DNA of 64,000 nucleotides from Tubiluchus corallicola. Taxonomy: Eukaryota > Priapulida > Priapulimorpha > Priapulimorphida > Tubiluchidae. The stretch spans positions 49,367 to 113,366 of the forward strand of contig JAQGDQ010000682.1 in NCBI GenBank assembly GCA_030141605.1. The letters are read 5' to 3'. Under the pieces are notes generated by a model. That model ran no database searches and was not told the origin of the DNA. It was given only the letters and a program-made list of their open reading frames with translations. Position numbers and translations under genes: made by a program. Shown piece after piece: positions 23,214 through 35,097 of the stretch (the first letter of the stretch is position 1; every line of letters starts with the position of its first letter).

Positions 23214-24406
23214 TTTATTCTATTGTAATTACAATGTACTTATAAGTAATCTTTACTTTTAATAAAACTTGAAACAAAACGTTAATTTTAACTTTACATG
23301 GCGAACTCAATTTGTATACGAGGTACGGCAGTGCAAACTGCATTGGACTATAGACTATACAGCACATGTATTACTGCCCCCCACACACACACATATAAAT
23401 TCCTGACTACATGCCTGCGCTGATACTACAGTTTTCAGTCACTTTAATGCACGCATCCACTCCAATACACTCACTCACGCATTTATTCTCACGCACCCCA
23501 TTCGCCTATGTAAAATTTACACACATTATAATTACGTAAAGTTGGTTTCTAGGTGTCTAGATCTAGATTTTGCCGTATGAGCTTATAGGAGAAAGTTCTG
23601 ATTTTGAAAAAATCCCAAATAAAGGGAGATGCAATATATATTATAATATAAATATAAATAAAAATAAATAAATATATATATACACATAAATGTATATTAT
23701 ATGCAATATAATACAATATATATTGTCTTTATAACTTTAAAAACGAAAAGTATAATCGCTTTGCAACAGAAATTGTTTCTATGTGATTATGTGTCGTTAT
23801 AATTTGAGTATGTATCTTTTCAAGTTGTTTATGTATGTTTGCAATTTGTTATGCTCGTATTTACAATTTCGCTATACGTATCTTCACAGCTTGGTTTATG
23901 CAATGGCTACCGAGTTTTTAAGTTTTGAACGTATTTTTGGTGAACAGAAGTGATGTGTTCAAATAGGGTTAACACCTCGTCACGAATCGAAATCAGGGGT
24001 TAAGAGTCAGCTAGGCGGTCGGGGTCTGGGACGAAGCCGTGGGATCCAACTTTTTTCCTGTATTTTAGACGTTTTAGGAAGCCCTAAAAGCGTAAAATTT
24101 ACAAGTCTTTCTAATCTAAGTCTTGTGTCCCAGTCTCACAACTACGTTTCTTACGTTTTTGAAATTTCCGGAGATAGATGGTTTATGTTAAGTGAATTGA
24201 AGCTAAACCGAAAGAATATTTGCGTTGCAGCACTCTAGCAAAAGTTGGCGGAAAATGTAGACAAAGTTAAATGATGAAGCTATGTAAGTTCACTATTTTA
24301 CTTAACAAAGATTCTGCTCTTTTAGCTTGGCCAAATATCTCCGTTTTTCTACTTAAATTTTAATGTGATGATCGAAATCGGGAGATTTCAGATTTCAAAA
24401 ATCCGA
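23214..24406. other. Non-coding stretch with AT microsatellite
   Basis: An (AT/ATAA)-rich low-complexity run at about 23636-23725. A short CACACA tract near 23381. No gene recognised. Confidence 0.45.
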
Positions 24407-24866
24407 CCGAACAATGGATGTATGGCTGAACAATGAATGTATGGCTGAACAATGAATGTATGGCTGAACAATGGATGTATGGCTGAACAATGAATGTATG
24501 GCTGAACAATGAATGTATGGCTGAACAATGAATGTATGGCTGAACAATGAATGTATGGCTGAACAATGAATGTATGGCTGAACAATGGATGTATGGCTGA
24601 ACAATGAATGTATGGCTGAACAATGGATGTATGGCTGAACAATGGATGTATGGCTGAACAATGGATGTATGGCTGAACAATGGATGTATGGCTGAACAAT
24701 GGATGTATGGCTGAACAATGAATGTATGGCTGAACAATGGATGTATGGCTGAACAATGGATGTATGGCTGAACAATGGATGTATGGCTGAACAATGGATG
24801 TATGGCTGAACAATGGATGTATGGCTGAACAATGGATGTATGGCTGAACAATGGATGTATGGCTGA
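24407..24866. repeat. 19-bp minisatellite, about 24 copies
   Basis: The unit is GAACAATG(G/A)ATGTATGGCT. The only common variation is G/A at one site, giving a bar-code-like order of two unit types along the array. As 19 is not a multiple of three and the minus strand lacks stops, all three minus frames are open. That is an artefact of the repeat. Confidence 0.95.
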
Positions 24867-25182
24867 ATTTCAGGAAACTTCTGGTAAAGATTACGAGTGT
24901 TGGCAACTTTAAGTTTAAGTGATGACTTCTCAGATTGCCTATAGCGTCTACAGTTGTTAGAAGTTTTAACTGGCCACATTTGTACTTGGTCAATGGCATT
25001 ATTGTACTCAAGTTACGCACTGCGCCTGGAGATAGCTTGGCTAATGTTGCAAACAAATTGGTAAGATTGGCCTCAAATTCACTTTAAGCAAACAGTCAAT
25101 ACGATGACAGTGTATTCGACTGCAGTGAATCTTTCAAGCACATGACAGGTTAAACTGATGTCAGCGTGACATGTTTAGTTTT

Positions 25183-26768
25183 ACACTGTCATGTTACATT
25201 AAGTTCAGGGGTGCACTGCTACCGGAGGGGGGCACCAGTCCACACAATACACTGTCATGTTACATTAAGTTCAGGGGTGCACTGCTACCGGACGGGGGCA
25301 CCAGTCCACACAATACACTGTCATGTTACATTAAGTTCAGGGGTGCACTGCTACCGGACTGGGGCACCGGTGCACTCAACACACTGTCATGTTACATTAA
25401 GTTCAGGGGTGCACTGCTACCGGACGGGGGCACCAGTGCACACAATACACTGTCATGTTACATTAAGTTCAGGGGTGCACTGCTACCGGACGGGGGCACC
25501 AGTCCACACAATACACTGTCATGTTACATTAAGTTCAGGGGTGCACTGCTACCGGACGGGGGCACCAGTCCACACAATACACTGTCATGTTACCTTAAGT
25601 TCAGGGGTGCACTGCTGCCGGACTGGGGCACCGGTCCACTCAACACACTGTCATGGTACATTAAGTTCAGGGGTGCACTGCTACCGGACGGGGGCACCGG
25701 TCCACACAATACACTGTCATGTTACATTAAGTTCAGGGGTGCACTGCTACCGGACGGGGGCACCAGTCCACACAATACACTGTCATGTTACATTAAGTTC
25801 AGGGGTGCACTGCTACTGGACGGGGGCACCAGTCCACACAATACACTGTCATGTTACCTTAAGTTCAGGGGTGCACTGCTGCCGGACGGGGGCACCGGTC
25901 CACTCAACACACTCTCATGGTACATTAAGTTCAGGGGTGCACTGCTACTGGACGGGGGCACCGGTCCACAGAATACACTCTCATGGTACATTAAGTTCAG
26001 GGGTGCACTGCTACTGGACGGGGGCACCGGTCCACAGAATACACTGTCATGTTACCTTAAGTTCAGGGGTGCACTGCTGCCGGACGGGGGCACCGGTCCA
26101 CTCAACACACTCTCATGGTACATTAAGTTCAGGGGTGCACTGCTACCGGATGGGGGCACCAGTCCACACAATACACTGTCATGTTACATTAAGTTCAGGG
26201 GTGCACTGCTACCGGACGGGGGCACCGGTCCACTCAACACACTCTCATGTTACATTAAGTTCAGGGGTGCACTGCTACCGGACGGGGGCACCGGTCCACT
26301 CAACACACTCTCATGTTACATTAAGTTCAGGGGTGCACTGCTACCGGACGGGGGCACCGGTCCACTCAACACACTCTCATGTTACATTAAGTTCAGGGGT
26401 GCACTGCTACCGGATGGGGGCACCAGTCCACACAATACACTGTCATGTTACATTAAGTTCAGGGGTGCACTGCTACCGGACGGGGGCACCGGTCCACTCA
26501 ACACACTCTCATGGTACATTAAGTTCAGGGGTGCACTGCTACCGGACGGGGGCACCGGTCCACAGAATACACTGTCATGTTACATTAAGTTCAGGGGTGC
26601 ACTGCTACCGGACGGGGGCACCGGTCCACAGAATACACTGTCATGTTACATTAAGTTCAGGGGTGCACTGCTACCGGACGGGGGCACCAGTCCACTCAAT
26701 ACACTGTCATGTTACATTAAGCTCACGGATGTCACTCTTATCGGATGGGTGCGCCGGTCGACACAATA
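25183..26768. repeat. 66-bp minisatellite, about 24 copies
   Basis: The unit contains ACACTGTCATGTTACATTAA, GTTCAGGGGTGCACTGCTAC and CGGACGGGGGCACCAGTCCA, then CACAAT. Variable sites (GTTACATT/GGTACATT/GTTACCTT, CCACACAAT/CCACTCAAC/CCACAGAAT, CCAGT/CCGGT) occur in linked combinations, suggesting duplication of multi-unit blocks. Unit length is a multiple of three, so two plus frames stay open for over 500 codons with a 22-residue repeat. One begins with ATG at 25171. No domain, signal peptide or codon bias supports a protein. The array is GC-rich relative to its surroundings. Confidence 0.93.
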
Positions 26769-27054
26769 ATTATTATATAAACGTGGTTTATTTTTTGCTA
26801 TATTTGATTGGATACTGTTTTTACTTGTGTAATCTAATATTAAATTGTAGTTCAACGTTTTGTAGTGAACATATCAAAGCCAGAAACTTCAAGAGCACAT
26901 AAGGTATTTTATGTTGGTTTTTGGTTGGCCTGTACGTTATGCGGTGGTCTGTCCACCTTGTACACAGCGCCCTGGCAAATTCATTGCTTTTTATCATCTG
27001 TTTTTTGTTATGGCTAATATGAATATATAAATGTCAAATAAAAGATTGTAAAGC
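26769..27054. other. Non-coding spacer
   Basis: Nothing recognised. Confidence 0.35.
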
Positions 27055-27130
27055 TACTGGCGGAATCGAACCTGCGAGCCTCCGCATGAAGAATAGCGCG
27101 TTGCCTGTGATCTATTCTGTGGAGTTAACC
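27055..27130 (-). mobile_element. tRNA-derived SINE-like head
   Basis: On the minus strand a perfect B-box core GGTTCGATTCC (near 27065-27075) lies about 40 bases after a weak A-box-like region. A T-arm can form (CGCAGG..TTCGATT..CCGC) but the acceptor and anticodon stems do not, so this is not a functional tRNA. Confidence 0.5.
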
Positions 27131-27767
27131 TGCTAATGCAGCAGAGTAAAGAACATCACACTATACTCTGTGTACATTTACTATCATAAACAATATTATC
27201 TGAAACGCATAATCTATTCACCCCCCCCCCCCACCCCCCATAAGCTTTATGTTCTTATGGAACCATTAATGCTTTTATTGGTGGCACTTTGTTTAATTTG
27301 TCAGCGGAACCCGCATGAACCAAAATGCATAAACGTGTCTGCAATAACATCCCATAGTGGTTGTACATAATGTAGACCACAAATTGATACACGCTGTTAT
27401 AATATTCTCTAAGACCTCCATTGATTTTGCATAAAGACTACAAAATGATACAAGCGTGCCATAAGATTCTATATTGATTATACATGGACTGCAAGCGTGC
27501 TTTAAGATGCATCTCGCTTGGATGCAATCCGGCGAACATTTCTCCAGTTCATTATGGAACATTAGCTACACATTCATTCGATGTTTCCTTTGCCATTTAG
27601 TAAATTATTATTCCCATGATCAATAGTCTGGTATGTTTCTTTGTGAGATGAATGCGATCAAGTCCAGATCCAGCGATAATATTATTATTTACAGATGCTC
27701 ATTTGATGTGGGAGAACATTAGAGATTACAACCTTACATTGCAGTAGAATACCTAAAATATTGATTG
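27131..27767. other. Non-coding stretch
   Basis: A C-rich homopolymer (about 27221-27238). No gene recognised. Confidence 0.4.
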
Positions 27768-27771
27768 TTAA

Positions 27772-28246
27772 AGAATAAGTGGACAATTGATTGTTCTCAA
27801 TCTCATTTCTAATATTTGAATAATTAGCTTGGAAAGGTAATTAACGGCAGTGGAACACAGCTGTCGCTTACATCACAAACTAACCACAGATTGTACGATG
27901 GTAGGAATCTTCCCCGCGCGTCAAGCACGTTTGTGTGAGCGAACATGTGATGTCATGAGAATGAGCTCTGCGTTACACTGACGTCACTGACGTTACACAG
28001 ACATGAACACAGCAGTTCATTGAACATGCTTATCACGGTACTGTGCCTATTTGTTGGCCACGCGAATGTGACAAAAAGGTGCCATTGCCAGCCTTAGTGG
28101 ATTCGTCGAGCCGCGCGTAGCTTTGAGAGTTTAAAAGTCTGAGGTAATTATTATTTAATCTAAGATTCAAAAGGCTGTTGTAGCTTTCAACATTTTAGAG
28201 CATTCTTTATTTTTAACTAATATCTACAATATAGTCTGGTTTTCCT
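27772..28246 (+). mobile_element. TTAA-target MITE, subfamily A, copy 2
   Basis: Flanked by perfect TTAA on both sides (27768-27771 and 28247-28250). The left end is diverged (AGAATAAGTGGACAATTGAT) and the right end reads CTGGTTTTCCT. It shares GGTAATTAACG, TCACAAACTAACCACA and GTTCATTGAACATGC with the other copies. It lacks about 45 bp near the left end (the TTCTTGCCTATAAAAG block), hence its shorter length. Confidence 0.85.
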
Positions 28247-29065
28247 TTAAAATCTAACTGCAGTGCTGTCTGTTACCCACTATGAGCATTATTGTATTAT
28301 CGAACACATTTAATAAATGTTTCACCTAAATATTATCAGGAAGAAAAATACATGACAAGTTTAATAAAAATAATAAATAAAGTGAAATAATTAAAACTTC
28401 TTATTGCATTTCCTCCCAGATAAAGATTAAGATTTAGAAACTGACATATCTTAAATATCTGGCATGTCTGAAATATCTTGATTATTAGATCTTGAAAGAA
28501 TTAGAGTATAAAAACGTTGCTGCGTCAAGAACGAAGAATTTCATTGCTTTAAGTCTGTTACTGGGAAAGTCATCCATTGAAGTTTACATATTTAGCAAGT
28601 TGAAGATTTTCAGTTACTATAAATTCAGTAGAATCAACGGTGAGATGTCTGATTTAATCCTACATGTCAGTAGGGTGACATTACGTGGATTTAGTTTAGT
28701 GACAGGATTAGATGTAGAGCTAATGATGTTGTCAATACCTAAGCCGTATCACTGGTTCAAATTAAGCTACACTAGCATTTCAGGTGGAAAAACGTCTGCA
28801 TAACATTGTAAATAGTTTTTTCTCTGCATCTGATGATTGATTATGCCTAATTAATTATTTTTCTCACTCACATCTGTTGTGGTAATTAAATTTATGATAG
28901 TAATTGTTGGTTGCACCATGCGCTAAATTATAGTTAATAATTACTAGAAGAGATAGTATATTATTTAGTCTAAGATTGTGTTTGATTAGCTACTATTTTG
29001 AGGGGTAATAATGAATTTATGTTAAACCACTGAAATTAGTTTGTTTGCTTGCGGTTTATACACTA
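28247..29065. other. Non-coding stretch
   Basis: A 103-codon plus frame (28492-28803) opens with a non-ATG codon and shows no domain. It could be an exon, but without support. Confidence 0.35.
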
Positions 29066-29068
29066 GTT

Positions 29069-29191
29069 CAACTTCAGTGGATCGTATTGATTCTCGGTTC
29101 AGCTTCAGTGGATCGTATGGATTCTCGATTCAACTTCAGTGGATCGTATGGATTCTCGATTCAGCTTCAGTGGATCGTATGGATTCTTGGT
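29069..29191. repeat. 31-bp tandem repeat, 4 copies
   Basis: The unit is CTTCAGTGGATCGTATGGAT followed by TCTCGATTCAG. Copies differ at only a few sites. Confidence 0.9.
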
Positions 29192-29224
29192 TTATAGGAG
29201 TTCACCAGTAGGGCCCCTAAAAAG

Positions 29225-29850
29225 TGATTTATATCATTAGTGACGTCATGTTGACACAACCAGTGGCACAATGGCAGCCATTATATTATTGTATTGTATT
29301 GTACTGTATTGTATTGTATTGTATTGTATTGTATTGTATTGTATTGTATTGTATTGTATTGTATTGTATTGTATTGTATTGTATTGTATTGTATTGTATT
29401 GTATATTGTATTGTATTGTATTGTATTGTATTGTATTGTATTGTATTGTATTGTATTGTATTGTATTGTATTGTATTGTATTACATTACATTACATTACA
29501 TTACATTATATTATATATTATTGTATTAGATTAATTTCAAGATTATTTATTGTTGGTGTAATAAATGGAGCGTTCGAAACGACATTTTGACGACTGGAGG
29601 AAATTTAAGCACATGCGCAAAGATCATTGGGATGTCTAACAATTTCACATTTCCTTTATTTCTGGACATTTTTGTAAAATTTGATATGTGGAGATGTTCC
29701 TATAGTAACCGCTTTGTTTCGAATACGTCAAAATCTCTCCGAATTCACCTGATTTAGCCACTTCTGAGTTCATTTTCTTCAAGGTAAAGGTGGCCGCCAT
29801 TGTGACACAGATTGTGACGTCATTGGTGCTGTCACAGGAAGGGATTGGTA
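29225..29850. mobile_element. Possible fold-back element containing a pentanucleotide satellite
   Basis: The left part has TGACGTCATGTTGACACAA and GGCACAATGGCAGCC. The inverse of the right part (29788-29823) reads TGACGTCACAATCTGTGTCACAATGGCGGCC in pieces. These inverted flanks bracket the (TATTG)n array. Ends and target duplication are not defined. Confidence 0.4.
29285..29520. repeat. (TATTG)n pentanucleotide microsatellite
   Basis: About 40 near-perfect TATTG units, then a switch to TTACA and TTATA variants at 29480-29520. Open frames in three frames are artefacts. Confidence 0.97.
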
Positions 29851-30290
29851 GGTTTCACCACCGCCTGATTAAGTGAGTTCAAGAGATTATGCTGATTATA
29901 AATGACGATGTTAGGATGTCTAAAATTAACTCTTTCTACCTTAAGCCACACATTTATCATCTCTATTCGTAGATAAATTATCCTGTGTAGGTAAATGAAG
30001 CATAAGTAGCCTGCATGCCATGTCCTTTGCGTAAGAATTCTTTGCTTTTTTACTCTTAGTTACCCCATACAAGCTGTCTGGCACATTATGTTTGTTTGGT
30101 GTGACAAGATATTGTAAAGATAGGCTTAGATGATTTGGTTTCAAAGTCAGCTTGGAACGATATTGTTTTTTTCTCTCTCACTCTCTCTCAATCTCTGTCT
30201 CCCTCCATCCCCTCCCCCCTCTCTCTCATTTGGATGCTATATGAAGATTGTGTGGATTCATGTAAAGATGTGATAAAAGACATGCGGTGG
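29851..30290. other. Non-coding spacer
   Basis: CT-rich run at 30170-30230. No gene recognised. Confidence 0.4.
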
Positions 30291-30295
30291 AAGTA

Positions 30296-32115
30296 GTGTG
30301 GAGACGTTCATGTATGGAGCCATGTACTGGTGTGTGTTGAGACGTGCATGGATGGAGCCATGTACTGGTTTGTGTTGAGACGTGCATGTATGGATCCATG
30401 TACTGGTGTGTGGAGACATGAATGTATGGAGCCATGTACTGGTGTGTGTGGAGACGTTCATGTATGGAACCATGTACTGGTGTGTGTTGAGACGTTCATG
30501 GATGGAGCCATGTATTGGTTTGTGTTGAGACGTGCATGTATGGAGCCATGTATTGGTTTGTGTTGAGACGTGCATGTACGGAGCCATGTACTGGTGTGTG
30601 TTGAGACGTGCATGTATGGAGCCATGTATTGGTGTGTGTTGAGACGTGAATGTATGGAGCCATGTATTGGTTTGTGTTGAGACGTGCATGTACGGAGCCA
30701 TGTACTGGTGTGTGTTGAGGCGTGCATGTATGGAGCCATGTACAGGTGTGTGTTGAGACGTGCATGTATGGAGCCATGTACTGATGTGTGTTGAGACGTG
30801 CATGTATGGAGCCATGTATTGGTTTGTGTTGAGACGTGCATGTACGGAGCCATGTACTGGTGTGTGTTGAGACGTGAATGTATGGAGCCATGTATTGGTT
30901 TGTGTTGAGACGTGCATGTATGGAGCCATGTACTGGTGTGTGTTGAGACGTGCATGGATGGAGCCATGTATTGGTGTGTGTTGAGACGTGCATGGATGGA
31001 GCCATGTACTGGTGTGTGTTGAGACGTGCATGGATGGAGCCATGTACTGGTGTGTGTTGAGACGTGCATGTATGGAACCATGTACTGGTGTGTGTTGAGA
31101 CGTGCATGTTAAGACGTGGTGTGGTGTGACGTGAAGGAAATGAGCCATGTAATGGTGTGTGGAGACGTGCTTGGATGGAGCCATGTAGTGGTGTGTGGAG
31201 ACGTGGCTGGATGAAGCCATGCACTGGTGTGTGTTGAGACGTGCATGGATGGAGTCATGTATTGGTGTGTGGAGACGTGGCTGGATGGAGCCATGTACTG
31301 ATGTGTGTTGAGACGTGCATGTATGGAGCCATGTATTGGTTTGTGTTGAGACGTGCATGTACGGAGCCATGTACTGGTGTGTGTTGAGACGTGAATGTAT
31401 GGAGCCATGTATTGGTTTGTGTTGAGACGTGCATGTATGGAGCCATGTACTGGTGTGTGTTGAGACGTGCATGGATGGAGCCATGTATTGGTGTGTGTTG
31501 AGACGTGCATGGATGGAGCCATGTACTGGTGTGTGTTGAGACGTGCATGGATGGAGCCATGTACTGGTGTGTGTTGAGACGTGCATGTATGGAACCATGT
31601 ACTGGTGTGTGTTGAGACGTGCATGTTGAGACGTGGTGTGGTGTGACGTGAAGGAAATGAGCCATGTAATGGTGTCTGGAGACGTGCTTGGATGGAGCCA
31701 TGTAGTGGTGTGTGGAGACGTGGCTGGATGAAGCCATGCACTGGTGTGTGTTGAGACGTGCATGGATGGAGTCATGTATTGGTGTGTGGAGACGTGGCTG
31801 GATGGAGCCAAGTAGTGGTGTGTGGAGACGTGGCTGGATGGAGCCAAGTAGTGGTGTGTGAGACGTGGCTGGATGGAGCCATGTACTGGTGTGTGGAGAC
31901 GTGGCTGGGTGGAGCCAAGTAGTGGTGTGTGGAGGTGTGCGTGGATAAAGCAATGTAGTGGTGTGGTGTGACGTGAAGGGAATGAGCCATGTAATGGTGT
32001 GTGGAGACGTGCTTGGATGGAGCCATGTAGCGGTGTGTGGTGACGTGAAGGGAAAGAGCCATGTAATGGCATGTGAAGACGTGAATGGATGGAGCCATGT
32101 AATGGTGTGGAGAAC
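30296..32115. repeat. 38-bp minisatellite, about 48 copies, with higher-order duplication
   Basis: The unit is GTGTGTGTTGAGACGTGCAT then GTATGGAGCCATGTACTG. Two subtypes alternate (TGTGTTGAGACGTGCATG and TGTGGAGACGTGGCTGGATG). The stretch around 31099-31290 recurs at about 31615-31810, an offset near 517 bp, including an unusual GACGTGGTGTGGTGTGACGTG unit, so a block of about 13 units was copied. Minus-strand frames of up to 623 codons are repeat artefacts. Confidence 0.93.
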
Positions 32116-33201
32116 TGGAGCTGTGACAAACCGAGTTCGGTGAACCATACTCATGGATGACAAAGATCTGCGTATGTGTAGTGCGCGTAGATCGTCCATA
32201 CGAGTAACTTGCCTAGATTAGAAATGCTTTACGCTACTCACTGCGCAGTACGGGAAACCTTTGAAGTGAAGAGTGCAGTATTAAGGCAATAATCACGCGG
32301 GAAATCTTTGAAATGCAGAATAACAATATTAAAGTAAAATTATAAGCAGGCAATCAATGAATATTGTTTGCGTTTTCAATCAAACAAAACCGTGAGTTAT
32401 CAACCTGATATAAGAGAGGCAGCTGAAATTTTCCCACTGGGAATCCAACCTTTACAAATCCACGTTAAACAGCTTCGCCGGAAATTAAGCAGCTTTAGCA
32501 GGAAGTTTCCCTAGAGAAGAAAAACCAATTTGTGCAGTTTGTTGTCAGATGAGGTTTTGTTTTGTGGTCACTGGATAACATTTACAAACCTTTACTATGA
32601 AACCAGTTCACATCAGATTGCTGTACATAAAATAATCGAGTCTGCTGGAAATGTATAGATTCTGAAAAAATGTGATATTTTGGGTGGCGAACCCAGATGT
32701 TCTGGGTTCGAATCTCACTAATGTTATTGATTTTTTTTACGTGCATGTGCCACTCGATCTGGACTCTGGCCACCATCGCAGATCTACTCAGTTTTGAGTA
32801 CTTAGTGAATGGAGGTGTTACTCATTTATATGAGGGAGGAGGGAGAGAAGCACCTGAGTGATGGGCTAATCAATTGACTTCCTTGTGCGCAGAGAATTCG
32901 TAAAGAGATTTCGTAATCTTCCGCTCCGCTCGGGACCTGTCTTCTTTTACTTTTTCTCCTCGTCCTTTTCTTTCTTATTTCCATAATATTTATTTTAAGC
33001 CTTAATTCTGCAAAACGTGCTCCATCATTTAGTCTTTTTGGCTTAGAAAGTATTTCATTAGAGGATTGTGATGCCTTAACAGAATGGGTAAATCTTTAAC
33101 CATTATCTTTTTATATAAAGTATTAATAGCAAAAGATGTGCATGAAAAGGCAGGTTGTAGAAATAATCACAGTTTATTGATCAATTAAATTAATGTATTG
33201 A
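32116..33201. other. Non-coding stretch with a tRNA-like fragment
   Basis: At about 32685-32765 a plus-strand B-box-like GGGTTCGAATCTC sits after GGCGAACCCAGATGTT and is followed by a T-run, suggesting a SINE-like Pol III unit. No cloverleaf can be folded. Nothing else recognised. Confidence 0.4.
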
Positions 33202-33717
33202 AGGAAAACAAGACGATTGTTTAGACTCAATCTCATTTTAATTTACTGTCCAAAATATACATTTTCTTGCCTATAAAAGTTAACAATTGTTCCTTATACT
33301 TGAATAATTATCTCAGAAAGTTAATTAACGGCAACCGAACACACCTATTGCTTACATCAGAAAGTAACCACAGTTTGTGCAATGGCAGGCGTCTTCCTTT
33401 GTGCGTTTGCATAAATGCTAACACTACTGTTTAAACGCATGATGTCACGAAAAATGGGCTTTACATCAAATGACGTCAGAAACTAACACTGCAGTTCATG
33501 ATCATGGTTATCACGGTACCTCTTCTATTCGTCGGCGACGCGAATGTGATAAAAAGGCGCCGCTGCCAATCTTAGTAGATTCACTGAGCCGCGCGTAGCT
33601 TTGAAAGTTTAACAAAATGTGAGTATCCGAGGTAATTATTATTTAATCTGAGCTTTGATTTAAAATAAGCTATTGTAGTTTTGAATATTTTAGAGCAGTC
33701 TTTATTCTGAACTAATA
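33202..33717 (+). mobile_element. TTAA-target MITE, subfamily A, copy 3 (right end lost)
   Basis: Begins after TTGA (33198-33201, one change from TTAA) with AGGAAAACAAGACGATTGT. It tracks copy 4 closely through TTCTTGCCTATAAAAGTTAA, TTCATGATCATGGTTATCAC and AAGGCGCCGCTGCCAATCTT up to TTTATTCTGAACTAAT. The terminal ACAATC..CCGGTTTTCCT end is missing. Confidence 0.85.
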
Positions 33718-34064
33718 ACGCTGAGTTATTGCACCTGGATAACCTGTATTTCAAGTGCACTTTTTATCACCACCCTGTAGGTTGGGTGATCTTATTTGCT
33801 TGAAGATTGGAGTTCAAAATACAAAGTTTGTGTGATAACTGCACGGCGTCGTTGTGTATGTAGACTCAACTGAAACTCGTGCTACTTTTCTCTATAAAAT
33901 TCGTTTATAGTTCAGCAATTTGTTTTATGTATTTTTCATTAAGCAGTTTTAGCTAATCAGTTTGGTTTGCAACAGTTTGTTCATTTTCTTTTCTTTTCAT
34001 TTTTTTCATATATTTGTGTATTGTTTTCTGTGTAGCGTGACGCCGTGACTACTGTACCGTGAAA
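33718..34064 (+). promoter_or_regulatory. 5' flank of HACD with a likely 5' UTR splice acceptor
   Basis: A long pyrimidine-rich run (about 33985-34031) ends in CTGTGTAG at 34035, a good 3' splice site 29 bases before the ATG. The gene therefore probably has an intron in its 5' UTR. No TATA-like element was singled out. Confidence 0.5.
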
Positions 34065-34784
34065 ATGTCTCAGAGCGAAAGAACTGATAGAGCGACAAAC
34101 GCAAAGTCGAAAGAGTTAAACCGGAATGGATTCGTGACGGCGTACCTCGTGCTGTATAACATGGTGATGACTCTTGGTTGGATGTTGCTGGCAGTTCAGA
34201 CACTGGCACATTTTTTAGAGAATGGCAGCTCCACGAAGGGGTTGTACAAACGAATTGAAAAACCTCTGAAGGTATTCCAGACTGCAGCAGTGTTAGAGGT
34301 TGTTCATTGTGCTATTGGTTTTGTCCCGTCTAGTGCAATTCTAACAGCTGCACAAGTTTATTCTCGCGTGTTTCTTGTGTGGGCTCTTGTGGTCAGCGTA
34401 CCGGACGTTCGGACAAGCATAGGCTTACCGATGTGCTTATTTGCCTGGTCCATTACTGAAGTGATCAGGTATCCATTTTATTGGCTCACGTTGCTCGAGT
34501 CGCTGCCGTACGTTGTCCAATGGTGTCGTTACACGTTCTTCATTGTTCTCTACCCCGTCGGTGTATTGGGTGAACTCATCATTGCTGTAAATGCTCTCCC
34601 GTTTATTCACAAGACAAAGTTGTACAGTATAGAGATGCCAAACAGTGCCAATGTTTCATTCAGCTTCTATATTTACGTCATACTCCACTGCGTGTTATAT
34701 ATACCCGTGTTTCCACGACTGTATGGACACATGTTGAAGCAACGGAAAAAGGTGATTGGTGGTCAACCAAGAAAAGAAGATTAG
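34065..34784 (+). CDS. Very-long-chain (3R)-3-hydroxyacyl-CoA dehydratase (HACD/PHS1 family)
   Basis: A 239-residue ER membrane enzyme. It removes water from 3-hydroxyacyl-CoA, the third step of the very-long-chain fatty-acid elongation cycle, working with ELOVL, KAR and TER enzymes. About six hydrophobic segments lie between residues 24 and 220. The signature WSITEVIRYPFYWL (about 128-141) is followed by RYTFFIVLYPVGVLGE (about 155-170). Y163 and E170 match in order and spacing the catalytic pair Tyr149/Glu156 of yeast Phs1. LYSIEMPNSANVSF and YIPVFPRLYGHML near the end match the HACD1/2 branch most closely; HACD3-type N-terminal p23 sequence is absent. The ATG at 34065 has A at -3. The coding region is a single exon, unlike vertebrate HACD genes. 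ATTAAA at 34987 is a candidate poly(A) signal. Confidence 0.95.
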   Translation: MSQSERTDRATNAKSKELNRNGFVTAYLVLYNMVMTLGWMLLAVQTLAHFLENGSSTKGLYKRIEKPLKVFQTAAVLEVVHCAIGFVPSSAILTAAQVYSRVFLVWALVVSVPDVRTSIGLPMCLFAWSITEVIRYPFYWLTLLESLPYVVQWCRYTFFIVLYPVGVLGELIIAVNALPFIHKTKLYSIEMPNSANVSFSFYIYVILHCVLYIPVFPRLYGHMLKQRKKVIGGQPRKED

Positions 34785-35097
34785 GAAAGGGGTTGGAGAA
34801 AAGAACTAGCAGCTTATTATGCTTCTGCAAGAGAGGAAATCTTTCTTTGTGAAATTATTACATGATTGGTGTGGTTAATATTTCAAATTTGAAATTGTAT
34901 GTATGTCCCATTTTTTTCTTGCATTGTATGTGTTTTTGGCACTAATAGATATGAAATATGTACTTTGTGGCAAAAATATGAAATATATTAAAACAATAAC
35001 TAGTTTTGAACTTGTGAGACTGATAATTTTTATTGACAAATTAAATTAACTTTGTGACTTTAATTGTTATACTTCTGGAGTTTTAATGTTTTTGTGA

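Noticed and set aside
24360-25056. Three minus-strand frames (IHCSAIHPLFSHTS-like repeats)
   Set aside because: Artefact of the 19-bp satellite.
25166-26902. Open frames of 578 and 532 codons as repeat-protein genes
   Set aside because: They exist in two frames at once, follow the 66-bp satellite exactly and show no domain, signal peptide or codon preference.
28492-28803. 103-codon plus-strand frame
   Set aside because: Non-ATG start, no domain, ordinary AT-rich composition.
29224-29590. Three frames of about 90-100 codons rich in Tyr/Cys/Ile/Val
   Set aside because: Direct translation of the (TATTG)n microsatellite.
30258-32199. Minus-strand frames up to 623 codons (His/Thr-rich)
   Set aside because: They are translations of the 38-bp minisatellite and occur in several frames.
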